Assembly (NCBI GenBank): GCA_901472455.1
Contig: LR590464.1
Span: 4,836,001-4,900,000, forward strand
From: Leclercia adecarboxylata
GTDB taxonomy: Bacteria; Pseudomonadota; Gammaproteobacteria; Enterobacterales; Enterobacteriaceae
Length of the DNA: 64,000 nt
Direction: 5' to 3'
Each line of letters opens with the position of its first letter. The stretch's first letter is position 1. The notes beneath the pieces were generated by a model. That model was not told the DNA's origin. It worked only from the letters and a program-made list of their open reading frames with translations, and searched no databases. The translations under genes were made by a program, and so were the position numbers. Positions 10,037 to 21,042 of this stretch are shown one piece after another.

Positions 10037-11511
10037 TTAGCCCGCTACCGCGATGCGTTTCATGTCGGTCATGTAGCCACGCAGCTTCTGGCCCACTTTC
10101 TCGATTTCGTGGCTGCGAATCGCTTCGTTTACGTCACGCAGCTGGGCGTTATCTACCGCGCTTCAGTAAATCGCTTTGCCCAGGTCGCCGGTCTGCAGCG
10201 TGGTCATGAACTCTTTCAGCAGCGGTACGCATGCGTAAGAGAACAGGTAGTTACCGTACTCCGCGGTATCCGAAATCACCACGTTCATTTCGTACAGACG
10301 CTTACGGGCGATGGTGTTCGCGATCAGCGGCAGCTCGTGCAGTGATTCGTAGTAAGCAGATTCTTCGATGATGCCGGAATCAACCATGGTTTCGAAGGCC
10401 AGCTCAACGCCTGCTTTCACCATCGCAATCATCAGAACGCCTTTATCGAAGTACTCCTGCTCGCTGATTTTGCCGTCGAACTGCGCAGCGGTTTCGAACG
10501 CGGTTTTGCCGGTCTCTTCACGCCAGGTCAGCAGGTTTTTGTCGTCGTTCGCCCAGTCAGCCATCATGCCGGAAGAGAACTCACCGGAGATGATGTCGTC
10601 CATGTGTTTCTGGAACAGCGGTGCCATGATGGTTTTCAGCTGCTCAGACAGCGCGAATGCACGCAGTTTTGCCGGGTTAGAGAGGCGATCCATCATCAGG
10701 GTAAATACCGCCCTGCTTCAGCGCTTCGGTGATGGTTTCCCAGCCGAACTGAATCAGTTTCTCAGCGTATGCCGGGTCGGTGCCTTCTTCCACCAGCTTG
10801 TCAAAGCACAGCAGAGAACCAGCCTGCAGCATACCGCACAGAATGGTTTGCTCGCCCATCAGGTCAGATTTTACTTCCGCAACGAAAGAAGATTCCAGAA
10901 CGCCCGCACGGTGGCCACCGGTAGCCGCTGCCCATGCTTTGGCAATCGCCATGCCTTCGCCTTTCGGATCGTTTTCCGGGTGACCGCGATCAGCGTTGGT
11001 ACACCGAAACCACGTTTGTACTCTTCACGCACTTCAGTGCCTGGACACTTAGGCGCTACCATCACCACGGTGATGTCTTTACGGATCTGCTCGCCCACTT
11101 CAACGATGTTGAAGCCGTGGGAGTAGCCCAGCGCTGCGCCGTCTTTCATCAGCGGCTGTACGGAACGTACAACGTCAGAGTGCTGTTTGTCTGGCGTCAG
11201 GTTAACCACCAGATCCGCCTGCGGGATCAGCTCTTCGTAGGTGCCTACTTTGAAGCCGTTTTCGGTAGCTTTACGCCATGAAGCGCGCTTCTCAGCAATG
11301 GCTTCTTTACGCAGGGCGTAGGAGATATCCAGACCGGAGTCACGCATGTTCAGGCCCTGGTTCAGACCCTGTGCGCCACAGCGACGATGACCACTTTTTT
11401 ACCCTGAAGGTAGCTCGCGCCATCAGCAAATTCATCGCGCGCCATGAAGCGGCATTTGCCCAACTGCGCCAACTGCTGGCGCAAGTTCAGTGTATTAAAG
11501 TAGTTAGCCAT
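10037..11511 (-). CDS. ilvC: Ketol-acid reductoisomerase
   Basis: IlvC converts 2-acetolactate and 2-aceto-2-hydroxybutyrate to dihydroxy acids, step two of isoleucine/valine synthesis, using NADPH and Mg. It is the long class II enzyme of 491 residues with the C-terminus MKRIAVAG. The start at 11511 gives [14 protein letters not shown]. The frame is broken by five one-base changes: a missing base near 11381 (restoring GCGAQG in the Rossmann loop), a missing base near 10981, an extra base near 10703, and an adjacent extra/missing pair near 10162-10168. Correction restores the normal length. It is divergent from ilvY, its activator. Confidence 0.95.
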
Positions 11512-11589
11512 GGGTGATACCTCGTGATGTTTGTGTGTCTTATTGTTCGGTTCGCTTTTCAGCGAGAATGTACCCACATTACAACAGGA

Positions 11590-11641
11590 AATTTATTGCG
11601 GAAATTGATATATTCACAACGTCATGTTGCAATTTCTGCAA
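11590..11641. promoter_or_regulatory. Putative IlvY operators in the ilvC/ilvY divergent region
   Basis: The intergenic region holds the near-palindrome TTGCAATTTCTGCAA at 11627-11641 and a weaker related half (TTATTGCGGAAAT) near 11591-11603. In E. coli, IlvY binds tandem TTGCAA-type sites between ilvY and ilvC and activates ilvC when acetolactate accumulates. The match to that arrangement is by eye. Confidence 0.6.
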
Positions 11642-11664
11642 TGTAAAAACGGGGAGTGGAATCG

Positions 11665-12560
11665 GTGGATTTACGCGATCTGAAATTGTTCCTGCATCTG
11701 GCGGAAAGCCGTCACTTTGGCCGCAGCGCACGCGCCATGCACGTCAGCCCCTCCACGCTTTCCCGCCAGATCCAGCGCCTGGAAGAGGATCTTGGCCAGC
11801 CGCTGTTTGTGCGCGACAACCGCACGGTGACGCTTACCGAAGCCGGAGAAGAGCTGCGCACGTTCGCCCAGCAAACCTTGTTGCAGTATCAGCAGTTGCG
11901 CCACACCATCGACCAGCAAGGGCCATCGCTTTCCGGTGAACTTCATATTTTTTGTTCCGTTACCGCCGCCTACAGCCACCTGCCGCCTATTCTCGATCGC
12001 TTCCGCGCCGAACATCCGTCGGTAGAGATCAAACTCACCACCGGTTGATGCCGCCGACGCGATGGAAAAAGTGGTCACAGGCGAAGCGGATTTGGCCATT
12101 GCCGGGGAAACCGGAAACCCTGCCGGGCGCAGTGGCGTTTTCGATGCTGGAAAATCTGGCGGTGGTGCTTATTGCCCCGGCGCTACCTTGTCCGGTGCGC
12201 AATCAGGTCTCGGTGGAAAAACCAGACTGGTCAACGGTGCCCTTTATTATGGCCGACCAGGGGACCGGTACGCCGCCGCATCGAGCTGTGGTTTCGTCGG
12301 CAGAAAATCAGTAATCCCTCGATTTACGCGACGGTGGGCGGGCATGAGGCGATGGTCTCGATGGTGGCGCTCGGCTGCGGCGTGGCGCTGCTGCCGGAAG
12401 TGGTGCTGGAGAACAGCCCGGAACCGGTGCGCAATCCGCGTGATGATTTTAGAGCGCAGCGATGAGAAAACGCCGTTCGAGCTTGGCGTGTGCGCACAAA
12501 AAAAGCGGCTGCATGAGCCGCTTATTGATGCGTTTCTGGAACATTCTACCCAACCACTAG
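11665..12560 (+). CDS. ilvY: LysR-type activator of ilvC, IlvY
   Basis: IlvY is a LysR-family regulator that activates ilvC in response to its substrates. The N-terminal helix-turn-helix is clear (DLRDLKLFLHLAESRHFGR), followed by the effector domain (ELHIFCSVTAAYSHLPPIL). The GTG at 11665 gives the E. coli start; a GTG 9 nt upstream is also possible. Five extra single bases near 12045, 12106, 12262, 12436 and 12535 break the frame. Without them the protein is 296 residues and ends FWNILPNH at the TAG at 12558, the normal IlvY end. The uncorrected frame would run on past that stop. Confidence 0.93.
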
Positions 12561-12587
12561 CCGGAGCCTTATCCGGCTACGAGCCGT

Positions 12588-14131
12588 TTACCCTGCCAGG
12601 AAGAACCTGAACGCCGGGTTATGGGTCTCGTCATGGCAGTCGTAACCCAGTTCGTTGAGGCGCGTTTCGAAATCCGGTTCATGCTCACCCAGTTCGAACG
12701 CCGCCAGCACGCGGCCATTAATCGGTGCCGTGGCTGCGGTAATGGAACAGGGAGATGTTCCAGTGCGTGCCCAGCGTATGCAAAAACTTCAGCAATGCAC
12801 CCGGTGATTCCGGGAACTCGAAGCTGAACAAACGCTCCTGTAACGGTTTCGACGGACGCCCGCCTACCATGTAGCGAACGTGCAGCTTCGCCATCTCGTC
12901 ATCAGAGAGATCTACTACGCTGTAACCGCCTTCATGCAGCAAGGAGAGGATCTCCTTTCGCTCGTCCAGACCGCGGCTTAAGCGCACCCCGACAAAAATG
13001 CAGGCGTCTTTGGCATCGGCAAAGCGGTAGTTGAACTCCGTCACCGAACGACACCCAACAGCTGGCAGAACTTCAGGAAGCTGCCCTTCTCTTCCGGGAT
13101 GGTCACCGCCAGCAACGCTTCACGCTGCTCCCCCAGCTCGCAACGCTCGGAAACGTAGCGCAGACCGTGGAAATTAACGTTCGCGCCAGAGAGCACGTGG
13201 GCCAGACGCTCGCCGCGAATGTTGTGCTGCGCGATGTATTTCTTCATCCCCGCCAGCGCCAGCGCACCGGATGGCTCTGCCACCGCGCGCACATCCTCGA
13301 AGAGGTCCTTCATCGCCGCGCAGATAGCGTCGCTATCAACGGTGATGATGTCGTCGAGATATTCCTGGCAGACGCGGAAGGTTTCATCCCCGATGCGTTT
13401 CACCGCACGCCTTCGGCAAACAGCCCGACGCGCGGGAGATCCACCGGATGACCGGCATCCAGCGCCGCCTTCAGGCAGGCAGAGTCTTCCGCTTCCACGG
13501 CAATGACTTTGATCTGCGGCATCAGCTGTTTGATCAGCACCGCGACCCCTGCCGCCAGCCCGCCCCCACCGACCGGAACAAACACCCGATCGAGATGGGC
13601 ATCCTGCTGCAGCAGCTCCAGCGCCAGCGTGCCCTGGCCAGCAATCACCATCGGATGATCAAAGGGCGGCACCCAGGTAAAGCCCTGCTGCTGCGCCAGA
13701 TCGATGGCTTTGGCTTTCGCTTCGTCAAAATTGGCCCCGTGGAGCAGCACTTCGCCGCCAAATCCGCGCACCGCATCGACTTTAATATCTGCCGTTGCCA
13801 CTGGCATGACGATCAGGGCTTTCAGCCCCAGTCGCGCAGCAGAGAACGCCACGCCCTGGGCATGGTTGCCCGCGGATGCCGTGATCACACCCCGCGCTTT
13901 TTGCTCGTCGGTCAACCCGGCCATCATCGCGTAGGCACCGCGCAGTTTGAAGCTGTGTACCGGTTGACGGTCTTCACGCTTCACCAGAATGACGTTATCC
14001 AGCCGTGAAGAGAGCTTGTCCATTTTTTGCAGCGGGGTAACCTGCACCGCTTCATAGACCGGCGCACGCAGCACCGCCCGGAGATATTCTGCCCCCTCAG
14101 GGGCAGACGATAAAGGTTGGGATTCGGCCAT
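12588..14131 (-). CDS. ilvA: Biosynthetic threonine deaminase
   Basis: IlvA deaminates threonine to 2-oxobutyrate with PLP, the committed step of isoleucine synthesis, inhibited by isoleucine. The PLP-lysine motif HSFKLRGAY and the glycine-rich VPVGGGGLAAG loop lie in the catalytic half. Two ACT-like regulatory domains follow and the protein ends FRFFLAG. One extra base near 12720 and missing bases near 13051 and 13406 break the frame. Corrected length is 514 residues. The start overlaps the ilvD stop (TAATGATG), so either of two adjacent ATGs is possible; 14131 matches the E. coli N-terminus MADSQPL. Confidence 0.95.
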
Positions 14132-14133
14132 CA

Positions 14134-15985
14134 TTAGCCCCGAGTTTGGATTTATCGCGCACCGCGCCTTTATCCGCACTGGTGGCAAGTGTAGCGTAAG
14201 CACGCAGGGCGAAAGAGACTTCGCGCTGACGATCTTTCGGCGTCCAGGCTTTGTCCCCACGCGCGTCCTGTGCTTCACGGCGGGCAGCAATTTCCTGAGG
14301 GCTCAGTTTCAGCTGAATACCACGATTCGGAATGTCGATTTCGATCAGATCGCCATCTTCGATGATCGCGATGTTACCGCCGCTGGCCGCTTCCGGCGAA
14401 ACGTGACCGATTGAGAGACCGGATGTCCCCCCTGAGAAACGACCGTCGGTGATCAGCGCACAGGCTTTACCGAGACCCATAGATTTAAGGAAGGTCGTTG
14501 GGTAGAGCATCTCCTGCATCCCCGGCCCGCCTTTCGGTCCTTCGTAGCGGATCACCACGACATCGCCAGCCACAACTTTGCCGCCGAGGATCGCTTCCAC
14601 CGCATCATCCTGACTTTCGTAGACTTTTGCCGGACCGGTGAATTTCAGGATGCTGTCGTCTACGCCAGCCGTTTTAACGATACAGCCGTTTTCCGCGAAA
14701 TTACCGTAAAGCACCGCCAGGCCGCCATCTTTGCTGTAGGCATTTTCCAGCGAGCGAATGCAGCCTTTCCGCGCGATCGTCATCCAGGGTGTCCCAGCGA
14801 CAGTCCTGGGAGAACGCCTGCGTGGTACGGATACCTGCCGGGCCGGCGCGGAACATTTTTTTGACGGACTCGTCTTTGGTCAGCATCACGTCGTACTGAT
14901 CCAGCGTTTGCGGTAGCGTCAGACCGAGCACGTTTTTCACGTCACGGTTCATCAGCCCTGCGCGATCTAACTCCCCGAGGATCCCCAGTACGCCACCCGC
15001 ACGGTGAACATCTTCCATGTGGTATTTCTGCGTGCTCGGCGCAACTTTACACAGCTGCGGCACTTTGCGGGACAGCTGGTCGATATCGGTCATGGTGAAA
15101 TCAATTTCTGCTTCCTGGGCCGCGGCCAGCAGGTGCAGAACGGTGTTGGTGGAACCGCCCATGGCGATATCCAGAGTCATGGCATTTTCAAACGCCGCTT
15201 TGCTGGCGATATTGCGCGGCAGCGCGCTGGCATCGTCCTGCTCGTAGTAGCGTTTTGGTCAGCTCAACAATGCGTTTACCGGCGTTAAGGAACAGCTCTT
15301 TGCGATCGGCGTGGGTCGCCAGCAGCGAGCCGTTACCCGGCTGAGACAGACCCAGCGCTTCGGTCAGACAGTTCATCGAGTTCGCAGTGAACATACCGGA
15401 ACAGGAGCCGCAGGTCGGACACGCCGAACGCTCAACTTGCTCGCTCTGCTCGTCGGAGACTTTCGGGTCAGCACCCTGAATCATCGCGTCAACCAGGTCG
15501 AGCTTGATGATCTTGTCGGACAGTTTGGTTTTACCCGCTTCCATCGGACCGCCGGAAACGAAGATCACCGGGATGTTCAGGCGCAGGGAGGCCATCAACA
15601 TCCCCGGGGTGATTTTGTCGCAGTTGGAGATGCAGACCATCGCATCGGCACAGTGGGCGTTAACCATGTACTCCACCGAGTCGGCAATCAGCTCGCGCGA
15701 CGGCAGTGAATAAAGCATGCCCCCGTGCCCCATTGCGATCCCGTCATCCACGGCGATGGTATTGAACTCTTTCGCCACGCCGCCAGAGGCTTCAATCTGC
15801 TCGGCAACCAGCTTCCCGAGATCGCGCAGGTGCACGTGACCCGGTACAAATTGGGTGAAAGAGTTGACCACGGCGATAATCGGTTTGCCGAAATCGGCGT
15901 CGGTCATTCCGGTGGCGCGCCACAGCGCGCGGGCGCCCGCCATATTGCGGCCGTGAGTGGTAGTGGCGGAACGGTACTTAGGCAT
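14134..15985 (-). CDS. ilvD: Dihydroxy-acid dehydratase
   Basis: IlvD dehydrates dihydroxy acids to 2-oxo acids in isoleucine/valine synthesis and carries an iron-sulfur cluster. Cluster cysteines are visible in CISNCDK and in ACPTCGSCSGMF. The N-terminus MPKYRSATTTHGRNMAGAR is identical to E. coli. Extra bases near 14770 and 15255 and a missing G in the terminal G-run near 14139 break the frame. Corrected length is 616 residues, ending KSKLGG at a TAA that overlaps the ilvA start. It lies 60 nt downstream of ilvE. Confidence 0.95.
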
Positions 15986-16045
15986 GCGTTATTTACTCCC
16001 GTCTATCTGGTAAATGGGACGGTGCGTGCCGTCCCATATTTATGC

Positions 16046-16976
16046 TTATTGATTAACCTGATCCAACCAACCCCATTTATCTTCGGTTTCACCGGTAAAG
16101 AGGCCAAAGAATGCTTCCTGGATACGTTTGGTCACCGGACCACGGCGGCCTTCGCCCACCTGGATGCCGTCAACGCTGCGCACTGGCGTAATCTCTGCCG
16201 CGGTACCGGACATAAAGATTTCATCGGCCAGGTACAGCGATTCACGGGACAGAACCTGCTCGCGCACTTCGATGCCCAGATCCTGCGCCAGCTTGATGAT
16301 GGCGTCACGGGTGATGCCCGGCAGGGCTGAGGAGGTAAACGGCGGCGTGAACAGAATGCCATCTTTCACTTCGAACAGGTTCTCACCTGCACCTTCAGAG
16401 ATATAGCCGTTCACATCCAGGGCAATACCTTCCTGATAGCCGTGGCGACGGGCTTCGCTGCCAACCAGCAGGGAAGAGAGGTAGTTACCGCCCGCTTTTG
16501 CTGCGGTCGGGATGGTATTTGGTGCCACACGGTTCCAGGAGGAAACCATCGCGTCGATCCCCTGCTCCAGCGCTTCTGCGCCGAGGTAGGCTCCCCACGG
16601 GAACGCGGCGATGATCACATCAGTGGTGTAACCGGCTGGCGGGTTGACGCCCATACCCACATCGCCCACAAATACCAGAGGACGAATATAGGCGCTGGTC
16701 AGGTTGTTTTTGCGCAGGACGGCGCGGCAAGCTTCCATCAGCTCATCCACGCTCTGGGAAACCGGGAAACGATAAATTTTGGCTGAATCACGCAGACGCT
16801 GCATGTGTTCGCGATGACGGAACACAACCGGACCTTTGTGTGAGTCGTAGCAACGGATGCCTTCAAAAACAGACGTACCGTAGTGAAGCGCGTGGGACAT
16901 CACGTGGACTTTAGCGTCCTCCCAGCGAATCATCTCACCATTGGACCAAATGAAATCAGCTTTTTTTCGTCGTCAT
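16046..16976 (-). CDS. ilvE: Branched-chain amino acid aminotransferase
   Basis: IlvE is the PLP enzyme for the last step of isoleucine, valine and leucine synthesis. It is a class IV aminotransferase: SHALHYGTSVFEGIR near the N-terminus and the PLP lysine in TAAKAGGNYL near residue 160. An extra A in the run at 16961-16967 breaks the frame seven codons in (MTTKK). The longest uninterrupted frame starts later, at an ATT within MIRWEDAK, which is not the true start. Corrected length is 309 residues, starting 16 nt after the ilvM stop. Confidence 0.95.
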
Positions 16977-16992
16977 TTTTCTTCCTTTGCGC

Positions 16993-17264
16993 TCAGGCGC
17001 GAATTTGTTGTGTTTTGTGATGTAGCGGCACGCTGCTGGATATCGACCCGGGCGACGTCGACCAGTTTGCTCAACTGGCTAAACAGTAATTCGACGGGGC
17101 GCTGGCTGGCAACGGTCAATTCGATATTTATGTTTTGCGCGTCGGTGGCGGTTTCCATGTTCATCGAACATATCTGGAAACCCACGATGGCGCACCACGC
17201 GCAATACACGTTCTAACGTTTCCGGGTTGAAGCGAGCCTGCACGGCGACCTGATGTTGCATCAT
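16993..17264 (-). CDS. ilvM: Acetolactate synthase II small subunit
   Basis: IlvM is the ACT-domain regulatory subunit of valine-resistant acetolactate synthase II. The start MMQHQVAVQARF overlaps the ilvG stop by ATGA, implying translational coupling. An extra T near 17179 and an extra A near 17014 break the frame. Corrected, the protein is 89 residues and ends TSQTQQIRA at a TGA at 16993, two residues longer than E. coli IlvM. Without the second correction the frame would run on to the ilvE start region. Confidence 0.9.
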
Positions 17265-18914
17265 GATAATTTCTCCAGCATTTGTGAGTTACTGGCGCCG
17301 GGCGGCACCAACGGCCAGACATTCTCAAGTTCGTCGATTGAGACATGAAGCAGGTAAGGCCCCTTGCTTGACAGCATTTCATCAAGTGCCGCTTCAACCT
17401 GGTCTTTACGGGTGATGTGCTGGCCAGGAATGCCGAAGGCGCTGGCCAGAACGAGGAAATCGGGGTTATCGGTCAGGGTGGTTTCGCTGTAACGCTCCTG
17501 GGAAAAAGAGCTGCTGCCACTGGCGCACCATGCCTAAACGTTGGTTATCCAGCAGTACGATCTTCACCGGCAGTTGCTTGCGCTTGATGGTGCCCAACTC
17601 CTGCACGTTCATCATGAAGGAGCCATCACCAGAGACACAGATCACCGTATCGTCCGGGCGCGCCACCTGGGCACCTACCGCGGCTGGTAAACCGAAGCCC
17701 ATCGTGCCTAAGCCGCTTGAAGTGATGAAGTTTTCCGGGCGCGTGTAAAGTCATGTGCTGCGCTGACCACATCTGATGCTGACCCACGTCGGTGGTCACG
17801 ACACTATTGGCCGGTTTGCGATCCGACAGCTGCTTGAGCAGCAACGGCGCGAAGATCGCGTCGCCAGGATGGTCGTAGCGCCAGGCGTGTTCGCGGCGCA
17901 TTTCTGCCGCATGCTGCCGCCACGCATCGATCGCTAAAGTCTGCTGTAACGCAGGTAACAGCGCGTTGAGATCGCCCTGCAAGGCCACGTGTGCCTGGCG
18001 GAGCTTATTCATCTCTGCCGGGTCGATATCCATATGAATGACTTTGGCATTCGGTGCGAAGGTATTCAGCTTGCCGGTTACGCGATCATCAAAACCGCGC
18101 ACCCACGGCGATCAGCAGGTTCACACTCCTGCACGGCGAGGTTGGCGGCTTTCGTGCCGTGCATCCCCAGCATGCCAAGGTAGTACGGGTAATCGGCATC
18201 CACCGCGCCCAGCCCTTTTAACGTGCAGGGCAGCGGGCATCCGGGTAGTGGCAATAAATTCGCGCAGGGCCGGAACCGCTTGCGCCATCCCTACTCCGCC
18301 GCCTACATAGAGGATCGGCTTTTGCGCATGGGCCAGCATCTGGCTGGCCTCGCTGACTTCTGCAAATGGAAACGCATCATCATTCTCAACGGTGGAGAAG
18401 TGCGGCTCCAGATCCCCTAACGCAACCTGGATATCTTTCGGGATATCAACCAGCACCGGGCCTGGACGGCCTGAGTTTGCCACCTCAAAGGCTTCCGCCA
18501 TGACGCGCGGCAGCCTCTTCCAGGGGATTGCACGAGGAAGCTGTGTTTTGTGCAAGCCAGTGACAAACCGAGAACGTCCACTTCCTGGAAAGCATCGGTG
18601 CCGATGAAAGGGGAAGCGACCTGGCCGGTGATGGCCACCACGGGAACAGAATCAAGCAGTGCATCAGCCAGACCGGTGATCAGGTTGGTTGCGCCCGGGC
18701 CGGAGGTCGCCATGCAGACGCCGGTTTTCCCGGTTGCACGCGCATAGCCAATGGCCGCCATCGCTGCACCCTGCTCGTGTCGGCACAACAGATGTTCCAC
18801 GCCGCCGTCATACAAAGCATCGTAAATCGGCATAATTGCGCCGCCCGGGTAACCGAAGATGGTATCGACTCCCTGCGCTCGCAACGCATGTACTACCCAC
18901 TGTGCGCCATTCAT
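17261..18914 (-). CDS. ilvG: Acetolactate synthase II large subunit
   Basis: IlvG is the ThDP- and FAD-dependent catalytic subunit that makes acetolactate and acetohydroxybutyrate. The N-terminal PYR domain (MNGAQWVVHALRAQGVDTIFGYPG, with the catalytic Glu in RHEQGAAMAA) and the C-terminal ThDP motif GDGSFMMN are present. Seven extra single bases, near 17501, 17748, 18092, 18120, 18229, 18514 and 18525, break the frame. Removing all seven gives exactly 548 residues, the length of functional IlvG in Salmonella. This differs from E. coli K-12, where one genuine frameshift inactivates ilvG. The start at 18914 lies just after the small ORF ilvX. Confidence 0.93.
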
Positions 18915-18916
18915 AG

Positions 18917-18968
18917 TTACTTCCCCGTCGTAAATCGAGAGAAAACAGAATTTTATGCTACTACTCAT
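18917..18968 (-). CDS. ilvX: Micropeptide IlvX upstream of ilvG
   Basis: A 16-codon ORF, MSSSIKFCFSRFTTGK, ends 2 nt before the ilvG start. It needs one correction, removal of an extra A in the plus-strand run at 18942-18945. It aligns with E. coli IlvX (16 residues, also containing KFCFSRF and ending just before ilvG). Uncorrected, this stretch would read as an 18-residue extension of IlvG. Function is unknown; position suggests translational coupling with ilvG. Confidence 0.75.
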
Positions 18969-19000
18969 GTTCTGCTCCTCGCTTATGTTTTAAGGTCATA

Positions 19001-19031
19001 AAAAAACCCCCGGACCTTTCGGTGCGGGGGT
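19001..19031 (-). terminator. ilv operon attenuator terminator
   Basis: A GC-rich stem (CCCCCGCACC...GGTCCGGGGG on the minus strand) is followed by a U7 run and lies between ilvL and ilvG. This is the attenuator at which stalling of ribosomes in ilvL decides read-through into ilvGMEDA. Confidence 0.93.
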
Positions 19032-19054
19032 CTTAGTTCGTTAAGGCTTGATTA

Positions 19055-19153
19055 TTAAGCCTTTCCTCGTCCAAGTGCAGCCCCGCACGGTGGGATAATA
19101 ATCACCACCACGCTAATCACGACCAGGCTAATCACTAGTAGAAGGGCTGTCAT
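19055..19153 (-). CDS. ilvL: ilvGMEDA attenuation leader peptide
   Basis: The 32-residue leader starts MTALLLVISLVV and ends ALGRGKA. By my count 16 of 32 residues are Ile, Val or Leu, including a VVVIII block. Ribosome stalling there under low charged branched-chain tRNA prevents the downstream terminator from forming. The frame is intact. It was too short for ordinary gene finding but aligns with E. coli IlvL along its whole length. Confidence 0.96.
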   Translation of the reverse strand: MTALLLVISLVVISVVVIIIPPCGAALGRGKA

Positions 19154-19284
19154 TTTCTGTTCTTTTTGCATCTTGTTCGAAGGAATACCTAAAGAGTTAT
19201 CACAGATATCGAACCGAACACAACATTTTTTTATAATCCACTTTCTTATTTCGCTAATAATTTAGATAAATATCATTGTTTTTT
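19154..19284 (-). promoter_or_regulatory. ilvGMEDA promoter region
   Basis: This AT-rich stretch upstream of ilvL should hold the ilv operon promoter (ilvGp2 in E. coli). The transcribed leader next to ilvL (AACAAGATGCAAAAAGAAC on the minus strand) is conserved. I could not assign -35 and -10 boxes with confidence. Confidence 0.5.
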
Positions 19285-19428
19285 ATGACAAAAATAGAAA
19301 ATGAATTAATTTCACTTTTTTGTGCGCAGGAGAGGCGAGAAGAAATGCTTATTACAATCTGCGAGCAGGCTTCCATGACGATGAAAAGATTACAATTTCG
19401 TAAAAATATTCAGGAACAGGCCGTGTAA
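19285..19428 (+). CDS. Unrecognised 47-codon small ORF between ilvL and yifB
   Basis: An ATG-initiated ORF of 47 codons (MTKIENELISLFCAQ to NIQEQAV) lies in the otherwise empty 340-nt gap between divergent ilvL and yifB. The predicted peptide is hydrophilic with a basic C-terminal half (MKRLQFRKN). No convincing ribosome site precedes the first ATG. An internal in-frame ATG at 19345 has purine-rich sequence upstream. I do not recognise the product, and the ORF may be chance in AT-rich DNA. Confidence 0.2.
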   Translation: MTKIENELISLFCAQERREEMLITICEQASMTMKRLQFRKNIQEQAV

Positions 19429-19494
19429 AAACGCCCTTTGCCGGTAAAAATCATCCCGTCACCGTGACATAGTGGCGCTTCAAGGAGGGTCTTT

Positions 19495-21016
19495 ATGTCA
19501 CTGTCGGTTGTTTATACCCGCGCTGCGTTAGGCGTCAAAGCGCCGCTGATTTCCGTTGAGGTTCACCTCAGTAATGGCCTGCCGGGCTTAACCCTGGTCG
19601 GCCTGCCAGAAACCACCGTCAAGGAAGCCAGAGACCGGGTACGCAGCGCAATCATCAATAGCGGTTATACCTTTCCGGCCAAAAAGATCACCATCAACCT
19701 GGCGCCTGCCGATTTACCCAAGGAAGGCGGGCGATATGATTTACCTATCGCCATTGCGCTTCTCGCTGCCTCTGAGCAGCTCTCCTGTTCCAGACTGAGC
19801 ACATACGAGTTCGTGGGTGAGCTGGCGCTTACAGGCGCATTAAGAGGGGTTCCCGGCGCAATATCGGGTGCCCTGGCGGCCATTCAGGCTGGCAGAGAGA
19901 TTATTGTCGCCAATGATAATGCTGCCGAAGTTAGCCTTATTGAACAAAAAGGCTGTCTGGTGGCCGGGCATTTGCAGGAGGTATGCGCCTTTCTTGAAGG
20001 CCGACACGAGCTGGCTGCGCCCGTTCAGGAGCCATTCGCGATAGAAAAGAGTGACCGGGACATCAGAGATATCATCGGTCAGGAACAAGGTAAACGGGCG
20101 CTGGAGATCACTGCTGCTGGCGCGCACAATCTGCTGCTGATTGGTCCCCCAGGCACCGGTAAAACCATGCTCGCGAGCCGACTCGATGGCCTGCTCCCGC
20201 CACTCAGCAACCATGAAGCGCTGGAGAGTGCGGCAATCCTGAGTCTGGTTAACGCCTCATCGATGTATAAGCAGTGGCGTCAGCGCCCTTTTCGCGCACC
20301 GCACCACAGCGCCTCGCTCGTGGCCATGGTGGGCGGGGGCGCGATTCCCGTGCCGGGGTGAGATCTCGCTGGCGCATAACGGCATTCTCTTTCTGGACGA
20401 GTTACCTGAGTTTGAAAGACGTGTACTGGATGCCTTACGCGAGCCTATCGAATCCGGGCAGATAAATATCTCCCGCACCCGCGCAAAGATCAGTTATCCC
20501 GCTCGCTTTCAGCTTATCGCCGCCATGAATCCCAGCCCAACGGGGCACTATCAAGGCAACCATAATCGCTGTTCGCCAGAGCAGACGCTTCGCTATCTGG
20601 GACGCTTATCGGGGCCATTTCTGGATCGCTTCGATTTATCGCTTGAGATCCCGCTACCGCCGCCAGGGTTATTAAGCCAGACGCATACCAGAGGAGAATC
20701 CAGCATCACCGTGCGAAACAGAGTAATTGCTGCGCAGGAGCGACAGCGGGTACGACAACATAAACTCAATGCTCACCTGGATAATGCGGGGATACGCAGG
20801 TATTGCTCACTTGCGGCAGAAGATGCCCAGTGGCTGGAAGAGACCCTTACTCGGTTTGGCCTGTCGGTGCGTGCCTGGCAGCGGCTGTTGAAGGTGGCAC
20901 GTACAATTGCCGATCTGGAAGAGAGTGAACAGATTGAACGCAGGCACCTGCAGGAAGCCCTGAGCTATCGCGCTATCGATCGCTTGCTGCTGCACCTGCA
21001 AAAGATGCTGAGATGA
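19495..21016 (+). CDS. yifB: YifB family Mg-chelatase-like AAA ATPase
   Basis: YifB/ComM-type proteins are hexameric AAA+ helicases; the ComM homologue promotes branch migration in natural transformation. The N-terminal ChlI-like domain (MSLSVVYTRAALGVKAP, GLPETTVKEARDRVRSA), Walker A GPPGTGKTMLA, Walker B LFLDELPEF and the C-terminal lid domain are all visible. A strong AGGAGG-type ribosome site precedes the ATG. An extra G near 20355 breaks the frame just after GGGAIPVPG; without it the protein is 506 residues, the E. coli length. It is divergent from ilvL. Confidence 0.94.
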
Positions 21017-21042
21017 AAAAAGGGGCCGTAGCCCCTTTTTCT
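21016..21042. terminator. Bidirectional terminator between yifB and maoP
   Basis: A hairpin with stem AAGGGGC/GCCCCTT, flanked by A-rich and T-rich tracts, separates the two convergent stop codons. Confidence 0.85.

Noticed and set aside
17261..18914. Natural ilvG frameshift as in E. coli K-12
   Set aside because: There are seven separate insertions, not one, and removing all gives exactly 548 codons. This is not the K-12 type of mutation.
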